From NCBI GenBank assembly GCA_022825675.1, contig JAJDWK010000102.1, positions 1-43,411 on the forward strand: a DNA stretch of 43,411 bases. Reading direction: 5' to 3'. The position numbers were made by a program, and so were the translations under genes. A model generated the notes under the pieces. The model saw nothing but the letters and a program-made list of their open reading frames with translations. It had not been told where the DNA came from and did no database searches. Below are positions 24,945 to 31,502 of this stretch, in pieces. Position 1 is the stretch's first letter; every line of letters begins with the position of its first letter. This stretch comes from Anaerolineae bacterium. GTDB taxonomy: Bacteria > Chloroflexota > Anaerolineae > Aggregatilineales > Phototrophicaceae.

Positions 24945-26189
24945 CTATTCCTGCGTCAGCAAATAGGCGACGATGTCCGCCAATTGCTGGTCAGTCATGC
25001 GCACGCCGAAGTTGCTGGGCATCAAGCCGGAGCTGTAGCTATCTACGACATAGTCGCCCGGCCTGGTGATGCTCTCCACCAGGTACTGCTCCACCGTGTA
25101 GCCGGCAAATTGCGGCAGGGTCAGGCGCTCGTTTAGGATGCGGCTGGCGGTGCCGACAGTATCGGGGGCGGAAGCGCCGTTGCGATGGCAATCGGTGCAA
25201 CCATATTCCGCGTCATAGAGCAGCTCGCCGCTGGTGGCGCTGCCGACAACTTCTTCAGCCGCCCAGCGCGCCAATATGCCCGCGACATCGTCGCCAGCGG
25301 GCGGCGGCGGCGGTTCGCTCGGCAGCGAGCCATCAGCCAGCGGCTTGCCATATTGCTGCACGGCGATGAAATCTTCGGTCGTCCAGCCTTCGCCTTTGTC
25401 CCAATTCATGATATATGCCGCCAAGTCTTCGATCTGGTCTTGACGCAGGGGACCGCCTGCCGTCTGCGACCAAGCCGCCATGCCCGTGCCATTCGGATAG
25501 ACATTCACGCTGCCGGGGCGGCCATGAATCAAAGTTGTGACGATATAGCCATGCAAATCACCCGCCCAGCCGACTTGCGCCAGGCGTGTGCCGTTGGTGT
25601 TGAAGAAGACTTCGACTTCATCAACAGCGGTGGTTTCGATGTCCACGACCGTATCCCACAGCGGGAAGAGGTCGTTATCGGTGGCGGTGTCCAGGCTGTT
25701 GAGCGCTTCAACGCGCTGCGCGACCGCCGCCGTGATTGCCGCTTGCTGCTCTTCTATCTGCGCTTCCAAGTCTTCAATTGCCGCCAGGATTTCCGTCTGC
25801 CGCGCTTCTGATGGCGGGTTTTCGGCGTCGGTGAATTCCGCCAGCAGCGTCTCGCTGTTGTCATTCAAGCGCACAAGCGCGCGATTAGCCAAGGTGATAG
25901 CGGCGGTTTGCGCGCCGACAGCGTCGTAACCAAAGAGATGCGGATTGTTAAGCCCCGGCGCGCGGTCGCCCTGTCCATAGCCCTCTTCGCCATGGCACTC
26001 GGAACAGAGCGACGCAAAAAGCTCCGCGCCGCGCTCGATGGAACGCCCGTTGTGCTGGCGCACGAAAGACTGCATGCGCGATTCTTCGTTGATAGCCACC
26101 CAGCCCACCAGGATCATCATGCCGACAAACATGGTAATGCCAGCCAAAATGCGGCTATCTATGGTGTTGATGAAGAGTAACCGACCCAT
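24945..26189 (-). CDS. Membrane-anchored dihaem cytochrome c of the bc-type complex
   Basis: A 414-residue protein anchored by one N-terminal span (about residues 13-33). The first cytochrome c domain has CSECH (62-66), is interrupted by a coiled coil (about 125-165, ARQTEILAAIEDLEAQIEEQ) and resumes with a likely distal Met in PNGTGMAAWSQTAGG. After a Pro-rich linker the second domain has CTDCH (331-335) and a likely Met in YSSGLMPSNFG. It takes the place of cytochrome c1/f in the Rieske-cytochrome b complex and should pass electrons to later carriers. It follows the cytochrome b gene by 71 bases and ends at a strong terminator. Confidence 0.88.
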   Translation of the reverse strand: MGRLLFINTIDSRILAGITMFVGMMILVGWVAINEESRMQSFVRQHNGRSIERGAELFASLCSECHGEEGYGQGDRAPGLNNPHLFGYDAVGAQTAAITLANRALVRLNDNSETLLAEFTDAENPPSEARQTEILAAIEDLEAQIEEQQAAITAAVAQRVEALNSLDTATDNDLFPLWDTVVDIETTAVDEVEVFFNTNGTRLAQVGWAGDLHGYIVTTLIHGRPGSVNVYPNGTGMAAWSQTAGGPLRQDQIEDLAAYIMNWDKGEGWTTEDFIAVQQYGKPLADGSLPSEPPPPPAGDDVAGILARWAAEEVVGSATSGELLYDAEYGCTDCHRNGASAPDTVGTASRILNERLTLPQFAGYTVEQYLVESITRPGDYVVDSYSSGLMPSNFGVRMTDQQLADIVAYLLTQE

Positions 26190-26260
26190 GCTTTTGTCCT
26201 GTCCTTCGTTTCGCTCAGGCGCTTGCCCCGGCGGGTAGACCGGGCTCCAGCTGCAGCCGT

Positions 26261-28153
26261 CTAGTCAAAATACGCCGACGCTTTATGGATAAAGAGATGA
26301 TCGCTGTAAATTCGCCGGATGGGAATGGGATTGCCATCTTCGTCCAAAACCAGCTCGCGGGATGTCAGCGGCGCGCCAGCTTCGTCCAGCAGCGCTTCGC
26401 CAGCGCTGTCCAACTGCGGCACGTCCTGGTATTGATAGAGCAGGATTGGCTCGCCGGCGTCGTCATACTGCACATCGCCGCCTTCAATGAGCACGGAATC
26501 CCAACTCACGATCCAGTCCAGCCGCTTCAAACCCGCTTGATTGTCCGTAATCACCAGCGCGCCCCAAACATTCGGCAGCTCATCCGGCTCTTCATCCAGG
26601 TGATGCGCGAATTCCTCTATGACCTGCATCAGTTTGGGCGCTTCGTCCGGCGGCACCGCGCGGAAACGCAGCGGCAGCTGATTTGCGCCCAGATGCTGAT
26701 TCTTCAACTCCTGCACCATTTGGTCGAATTGACCATTCGCCATCGTCTCGGCGTTAAACTCCGCGATGATGTCGCTGGCAGCCATGCCATCGCGCCCGTG
26801 CAATTCCGCCGTTGTATAGGCACCAACGACCATCTGGCTATAGGGGATGGTGCGCCCGACGCCCACCTTGCTATGCGCCGGCTCGAAGGTTAATTCGTGT
26901 ACGATTTCAGTCTCGGCGGAGGTTTGCACGGCGAATTTCGCCAAGCCCATATAGCTCAATACTGTCGAGACCGACACCAGCAGCATCGCCAGCGTCAGCA
27001 TAATGCGGCGATGGGAAAAGCGCCGGCTGGGCGTAACATCCAAATAGGGCAGCAGCGCCAAGCCGCCCAGCGCAATCGTCGGGAAAGCGACACCCCAGAA
27101 GAACTTGTCCCCCAGCTTGAGCGCGCCCTGTATCCAAAGGAAATACCACGGCGCGGTTGTGCCCAGGGGCGTCACCTGCGGGTCGGCATGATTTTCCAAA
27201 GGCGCGTGATAGAACCAGATGCAAAGCACGGTGATGATGAAGGTGGTCGCGCCCAGCCACATCAATTCGTATGTCAGCATATCGGGGATGAAATATACGC
27301 GCTTGTCCAGCGGGACGCGCTTGGCGCTGTCCTCGCCGATATTCTCGCGCCGCGGCGGCAAGCTGTGCCCGTGAATCACAACTTTGTAATAATGCACACC
27401 GAAGAAGACAAAGAGCAGCGCCGGCAGCAGCAATACATGCAGCAGATAAAATCGCAGCAGACCATTCGCGCCCAGCTCGGGCGCGCCGCGCAGCAGCAAG
27501 TTGACCTGCTCGCCCACCACCGGCGTCGCCTCCGCCATGGACGCGCCAATCGTAACCGCCCACAGGGACAGCTGATCCCAGGGCAGCAGATAGCCGGAAA
27601 AACTCAAGAAGCCGGTGATGACAAGCAGCAGCAAGCCGGTGAACCATGTGAATTGTCGCGGCTTTTTGTAGCTGCCGGTTATCCAGGTTCGCATCATGTG
27701 CAGCGCCACCACCGCCACCATGAACTCAGCGCCCAGGCGGTGCATATCGCGCATCAATTGCCCCAGCGGCACATTGCTGAGTATTGTCAGCATATCGCCG
27801 TAGGCAATCTCGGGCGATGGCGTGTACCAGAGCATCAGCAAAATGCCGGTGATAGTCTCGAAGAATACAAAATAGGAAGACAGCCAGCCCAGGCGGAAAG
27901 TGGGGTAGATGCCGGTGACATCGCGGTTGAAATAGGATGGGCGCATGTGCAGCCAAAAGCCATCGGCATGGGGCGTCAGGCGCGGGTTGGGGCGGCGGCT
28001 GGGGCTTTCGCCGCGGAAAGCCTCGCGCAGGTCCTGCACATTCAAGCCGGCGGTCAGGCGCTCTACCGAATCGTCGATGCCCTCAAAAACCGCTTTTTTG
28101 AAGCCTTTTTCCTTGACATCATCCAGGAAAGAGGGGAAGGGGAGGATGGACAT
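26261..28153 (-). CDS. Cytochrome b of a bc-type complex, with long C-terminal extension
   Basis: A 630-residue quinol-oxidising subunit. The four haem-b ligands are His138 and His152 in one helix and His239 and His254 in the other. The 13/14 residue spacing is that of cytochrome b6 rather than mitochondrial-type b. The subunit-IV-like part is fused on (about 290-405). The Qo-site motif reads TAPWYFLW (333-340), that is APWY in place of PEWY. After about residue 410 a soluble extension of about 220 residues follows, with no haem or Cys motif. It lies between the Rieske gene (27-base gap) and the dihaem cytochrome c gene. Confidence 0.92.
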   Translation of the reverse strand: MSILPFPSFLDDVKEKGFKKAVFEGIDDSVERLTAGLNVQDLREAFRGESPSRRPNPRLTPHADGFWLHMRPSYFNRDVTGIYPTFRLGWLSSYFVFFETITGILLMLWYTPSPEIAYGDMLTILSNVPLGQLMRDMHRLGAEFMVAVVALHMMRTWITGSYKKPRQFTWFTGLLLLVITGFLSFSGYLLPWDQLSLWAVTIGASMAEATPVVGEQVNLLLRGAPELGANGLLRFYLLHVLLLPALLFVFFGVHYYKVVIHGHSLPPRRENIGEDSAKRVPLDKRVYFIPDMLTYELMWLGATTFIITVLCIWFYHAPLENHADPQVTPLGTTAPWYFLWIQGALKLGDKFFWGVAFPTIALGGLALLPYLDVTPSRRFSHRRIMLTLAMLLVSVSTVLSYMGLAKFAVQTSAETEIVHELTFEPAHSKVGVGRTIPYSQMVVGAYTTAELHGRDGMAASDIIAEFNAETMANGQFDQMVQELKNQHLGANQLPLRFRAVPPDEAPKLMQVIEEFAHHLDEEPDELPNVWGALVITDNQAGLKRLDWIVSWDSVLIEGGDVQYDDAGEPILLYQYQDVPQLDSAGEALLDEAGAPLTSRELVLDEDGNPIPIRRIYSDHLFIHKASAYFD

Positions 28154-28180
28154 GGAAACTCCTCGTCACGCTGCCGGGCG

Positions 28181-28783
28181 CTAGCCGCGCAATTCTCCGA
28201 TGATGCGGGCGCCGGTGTCGATTTGTATGCTCGTGATCTGACGGTCCAGATCCAGTGGAATCGCGCCGCCATCGGGGGGCGTCGCCAAAGTCGTGCCATC
28301 AGCATAAGTTACAGTCGTGATGAAACGATCGAGATGGCGCGGCGCCGGTCCTTCAATCCACTGCCCGCTGAGTTGAAATTTCGAGCCGTGGCAGGGGCAT
28401 TCAAAGCGGCCATTGGTCGGCACCCACTTGGGCAGGCAGCCCAGGTGCGTGCAGACGCCATACAGCGCGCGCAGCCCTTCGCTCGTCAGCGTAACATGGA
28501 AACGTCCCGCCGGCACCGATGTCGGCGCGGCGCCAACGCTGGGCAGCTCCTCGGGGTTGAAGGCGAAGGTGCCGCCGAATTCGCCTTCTTTGAAGCGTGG
28601 GAAGGCGAACCAGATCAAGCCGGCTGAGGTTTGCCCCAGCAGCAGCGCCATAGACGCGCCCCAAATGTAATAGAGGAATTCGCGGCGGCTGGGCGCGGCG
28701 ACTTGCACGCTGGGCGCTACCGCCGCCCGCCGGCGGACAGCCGCGCTCATCACAGCTGGGTTAGTGCTTTCTGCAGTTGCCAT
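28181..28783 (-). CDS. Rieske iron-sulfur protein
   Basis: A 200-residue protein with an N-terminal Tat-like signal/anchor ([20 protein letters not shown], about residues 32-51) and a Rieske domain. Cluster ligands are Cys111 and His113 in CTHLGC and Cys129 and His132 in CPCHGS. Cys116 and Cys131 can form the usual disulfide, and [10 protein letters not shown] completes the signature. It delivers electrons from quinol to the dihaem cytochrome c. It is the first gene of the operon Rieske - cytochrome b - cytochrome c. It is divergent from the DNA methylase locus across a 185-base AT-rich gap. Confidence 0.95.
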   Translation of the reverse strand: MATAESTNPAVMSAAVRRRAAVAPSVQVAAPSRREFLYYIWGASMALLLGQTSAGLIWFAFPRFKEGEFGGTFAFNPEELPSVGAAPTSVPAGRFHVTLTSEGLRALYGVCTHLGCLPKWVPTNGRFECPCHGSKFQLSGQWIEGPAPRHLDRFITTVTYADGTTLATPPDGGAIPLDLDRQITSIQIDTGARIIGELRG

Positions 28784-28821
28784 AGGCTCTCATCGTCCTT
28801 CCATTAAAACAGGACTGGGCG

Positions 28822-28871
28822 TATCGAAATGTGGTCGATAGCGCCGCGTTTTGAGCGTGTCGATTTCGATA
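28822..28871. promoter_or_regulatory. Inverted repeat in the Rieske/methylase divergent gap
   Basis: TATCGAAAT (28822-28830) and ATTTCGATA (28863-28871) form a perfect 9-base inverted repeat with a 32-base spacer, about 40 to 90 bases upstream of the Rieske start. AT-rich promoter-like sequence (TTAAATATATCAC) lies just beyond. It may be an operator for the bc-complex operon; no regulator is identifiable in the window. Confidence 0.35.
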
Positions 28872-28968
28872 GTTAAATATATCACAATCGAATCGGGGGA
28901 TACAAGTGAAATGTTTTTGGGATTTGGGGTAGAATATGCTCGTGATCTATCTAGGGGAAGCATACCCG

Positions 28969-30750
28969 ATGGCACATAGCACAATCCAGCCCAACGATAG
29001 TGCTCTTAAAAGATATTACCGCACAATCGAAGAATTGCGCACGGCACAATCACAGCCGACTGAAGGCAATATGCGCCGCGCCTTCAGCGCGCTTTTGACG
29101 GGTCTCGGACGCCGCCGCAAGCTAACTTTCATTGACGAATATAGCACACAAGGCTTGGGCAAACGCCACATTCGCCCCGACGGCGCTCTTGTCGACGAAT
29201 GGAAGCGCACCTTCGCCTTTTGGGAAGCCAAAGATGGCAATGACAATCTCTATGCCGAAATCGAAAAGAAAAAAGATGCCGGCTACCCGCTTAACAATAT
29301 CATCTTTGAAGATACCAAGACCGCCGTTCTCTATCAGGACGGCTACGAAGCCCGCCGCACAGCCATTAGCGAGAAAAGGAATTTCGCCGCGTTATTGACG
29401 CAATACTTTAACTATAAGCAACAGCAGCGGCAAAGCTTCGACCAGGCGGTGCAGTCCTATGGCGAGCAAATCCGCGATATCGCGGCGCAACTGCAACGGA
29501 AGATTGAAGCCGCCCATAAGGACAATCCTGGTTTCCAAAGACAATACGAGCAATTTGAGGAGCTTTGCCGCCGCTCGCTCAACCCCAACATCAGCGGCGA
29601 CGCCATCGACGAAATGCTCATCCAACACCTTATGACCGAGCCAATTATTCGGCGGGTCTTCAATGTCCCGCATTTTGCCCAGACTAATGTCATCGCCGCC
29701 AAAATCGAAGAAGTCATTCGTTCGCTGACGAGCGCCTATTTCAACCGGCGGGACTTCTATGGCGGTCCCCTCGACAAATTCCACCGCGCTATTGAAGAAG
29801 CGTCGGCAGATCTCGATTTCAGCGATAAGCAGTCTTTCATCAATTCTGTCTATGAACGCTTCTTCCAAGGCTACAGCGTCAAAGTTGCGGATACCCATGG
29901 CATCGTTTATACACCGCAAGAAATTGTCGACTTCATGTGCGCCGCCGTCGAAGAAGCGCTTGAGACCGAGTTCGGCAAGAAGCTCGGTGATGAAGGCTTG
30001 GTCGTCATCGACCCCGCCACTGGCACCGGCAATTTCGTTGTCAACCTGCTGCGCCGCGTCTACGAGCGCAATCTGCGCGGGTTTGAGGATTTCTATGCCA
30101 AGCGCCTTTTTGCCAACGAAGTCTTGCTGATGCCCTATTACATCGCCTCGCTGAATATCGAACGCGAGTATTATGACCTCACTGGCAGCGCCAAACCCTT
30201 TGCGGGGCTCTGCTTCGTCGACACATTGGATTTGGCGAGCATCGCCGATATGGATCAGCAATCGCAGAAATCCTTCTTCACCGAAGCCAACGCCGAGCGC
30301 GTCGAGCGCCAGCGCAGCGCCGATATTAATGTCATCATCGGCAACCCGCCGTACAATGCGGGGCAGCTTAACGAAAACGACAACAACAAAAACCGCAAAT
30401 ATGATGTCATCGACCAGCGCATCCGCGAAACTTACGCCAAAGATTCCAACGCCACGCTCAAGAATCAGCTTTACGACGCCTATGTGCGCTTTTGGCGCTG
30501 GGCAACCGATCGGCTGGGCGACCGCCCGGGCATCGTCTGTTATGTGACCAATAACAGTTTTGTCGATGCCTACGCTTTTGATGGTTTTCGCAAGCATGTA
30601 TTGCAGGATTTTGACAAGGTCTATCATGTAGACTTGGGCGGCAATATCCGCAAGAATCGCCCGGGGCGGTCAATCGGCAATGTTTTTGATATTCGTGTGG
30701 GTGTTGGCGTTACAGTGGCAATACGAAGTTCGCCTCGCGGCGAAGTCTGA
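28969..30750 (+). CDS. N-terminal half of a split restriction-modification enzyme (nuclease + N6-adenine methylase)
   Basis: A 593-residue protein. Residues 1-135 are a PD-(D/E)xK-like nuclease domain (Asp71, Glu86 and Lys88 in FWEAKD). Residues 140-300 are a helical connector. From about 310 an N6-adenine methylase follows, with motif X-like YTPQEIVDFM, motif I DPATGTGNF (348-356) and catalytic NPPY (459-462). It ends at GVGVTVAIRSSPRGEV just where relatives of this type-IIG/ISP-like family continue into the specificity domain. That missing half is found at 31382-32833. No helicase domain is present. Start 28969 has AGGGGAAG eight bases upstream; an earlier ATG at 28936 is less likely. If alone, the protein should be unable to recognise a target site. 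Confidence 0.85.
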   Translation: MAHSTIQPNDSALKRYYRTIEELRTAQSQPTEGNMRRAFSALLTGLGRRRKLTFIDEYSTQGLGKRHIRPDGALVDEWKRTFAFWEAKDGNDNLYAEIEKKKDAGYPLNNIIFEDTKTAVLYQDGYEARRTAISEKRNFAALLTQYFNYKQQQRQSFDQAVQSYGEQIRDIAAQLQRKIEAAHKDNPGFQRQYEQFEELCRRSLNPNISGDAIDEMLIQHLMTEPIIRRVFNVPHFAQTNVIAAKIEEVIRSLTSAYFNRRDFYGGPLDKFHRAIEEASADLDFSDKQSFINSVYERFFQGYSVKVADTHGIVYTPQEIVDFMCAAVEEALETEFGKKLGDEGLVVIDPATGTGNFVVNLLRRVYERNLRGFEDFYAKRLFANEVLLMPYYIASLNIEREYYDLTGSAKPFAGLCFVDTLDLASIADMDQQSQKSFFTEANAERVERQRSADINVIIGNPPYNAGQLNENDNNKNRKYDVIDQRIRETYAKDSNATLKNQLYDAYVRFWRWATDRLGDRPGIVCYVTNNSFVDAYAFDGFRKHVLQDFDKVYHVDLGGNIRKNRPGRSIGNVFDIRVGVGVTVAIRSSPRGEV

Positions 30751-30763
30751 AATGCGTTATAAT
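30729..30763 (+). promoter_or_regulatory. Hairpin and -10 element at the break point of the methylase gene
   Basis: TTCGCCTCGCGGCGAA (30729-30744) is a perfect 6-bp hairpin with a four-base loop at the very end of the truncated methylase reading frame. A consensus TATAAT follows at 30758-30763, 37 bases before the first small gene. No good -35 is seen at the expected spacing. The hairpin has no T-tract, so a terminator is not supported. Confidence 0.4.
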
Positions 30764-30799
30764 TGAGCTGTCCTATCCGATGATAAAGGAGATGAAGAC

Positions 30800-31000
30800 A
30801 TGGCAGCGCAGGCGAGGGTCGGGCAAATTGAAGCCAATCCTACACCACATAGCAACAGCGAACGCATCACCGCTATCGAAGCGGTCTTGCCACATTTAGC
30901 GACAAAAGCGGATTTGGAACGGCATACCAGGCTGCTCATCATGTGGTATGTAGGTACACAAATCGCGCTCTTCGCCGCGTTGATTCACTTCCTGGGCTGA
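30800..31000 (+). CDS. Small coiled-coil/transmembrane protein A (paralogue of 31150-31368)
   Basis: A 66-residue protein: a conserved N-terminal segment (IEANPTPHSNSERITAIEA, about residues 10-28), a short charged helix, LATKADLERHTRL, and one C-terminal span, LIMWYVGTQIALFAALIHFL. The LATKADLE-helix-membrane layout resembles small coiled-coil proteins of the DUF1640 type, but that is a resemblance only. AAGGAG lies eight bases before the ATG. It is inserted between the two halves of the methylase and is similar to the next small gene over its first 40 residues. Confidence 0.65.
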   Translation: MAAQARVGQIEANPTPHSNSERITAIEAVLPHLATKADLERHTRLLIMWYVGTQIALFAALIHFLG

Positions 31001-31102
31001 GTCTTGCTTACTAATCGAGATAAACTTAGCACACTGGCTTTGGCCTTTTTCGAGAAGACGTTTGGGAACTAAATTTGTCGAATGCCGCAACTAAATGTAT
31101 GA

Positions 31103-31131
31103 TTGTCCTATTATCGAAACGGGTATATTTT
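31103..31131 (+). promoter_or_regulatory. Possible promoter of small gene B
   Basis: TTGTCC (31103-31108), a 17-base spacer and TATTTT (31126-31131), 19 bases before the start at 31150. The same TGTCCTAT word occurs upstream of small gene A (30769-30776), suggesting that the flank was duplicated along with the gene. Confidence 0.35.
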
Positions 31132-31149
31132 GAGATCGCGGGAGAAATC

Positions 31150-31368
31150 ATGGCAGTACAAGTAGACGCGAACCCGACAGTGCATACCAATGCGCAGCGG
31201 GTTACGGGGCTGGAAGCCATATTGCCCTACCTTGCCAAGCAGTCCGACATTGAAAAACTGAAATCTGATCTGACTTGGCGCATTGTCATTGCCATCAGTG
31301 TGATGACTGGCATCTTCGGCACTATTGTCGCGCTACTGGCGCTCTTCATTAGTCAAACGATGTCTTAG
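31150..31368 (+). CDS. Small coiled-coil/transmembrane protein B (paralogue of 30800-31000)
   Basis: A 72-residue protein with the same layout as its neighbour: VDANPTVHTNAQRVTGLEAI, then LPYLAKQSDIEKLKSDLTWR and a C-terminal span (ISVMTGIFGTIVALLALFI). By eye, 16 of 33 residues are identical to small protein A from IEANPT/VDANPT onward. GGGAG lies five bases before the ATG; an upstream in-frame ATG at 31075 is unlikely. It ends 13 bases before the start of the second methylase fragment. Function unknown. Confidence 0.65.
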   Translation: MAVQVDANPTVHTNAQRVTGLEAILPYLAKQSDIEKLKSDLTWRIVIAISVMTGIFGTIVALLALFISQTMS

Positions 31369-31502
31369 ACGCGGATGTCACATGTCGCAGGGCAAACTCT
31401 TTTACCTCCGCGTTCCCGATGAATGGACAAAGGCGGAGAAGCTGGAGTTTCTAGCGAAACAAGCCGCGTCAGACAATTCAATCCTTCCCGCATCCGCGTC
31501 TA
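31366..31502. repeat. 12-base perfect inverted repeat flanking the start of the second methylase fragment
   Basis: TAGACGCGGATG (31366-31377) and CATCCGCGTCTA (31491-31502) are exact reverse complements separated by 113 bases. The enclosed segment holds the ATG at 31382 and the first 36 codons of the fragment. The right copy abuts the 7-base tandem repeat at 31503. The repeat may be a relic of insertion, a site for inversion, or a long-range mRNA stem. Confidence 0.7.

Noticed and set aside
26897..28627. A 576-codon open frame antisense to cytochrome b and Rieske genes
   Set aside because: It crosses two well-identified genes and their gap; composition (Gln, Arg, His) is typical of the antisense of membrane proteins.
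29392..30627. A 411-codon open frame antisense to the methylase
   Set aside because: The plus-strand protein has clear catalytic motifs; the antisense frame has none.
30750..31382. Insertion sequence in the methylase gene
   Set aside because: No transposase, terminal inverted repeat pair or clear target duplication is visible around the 630-base insert.
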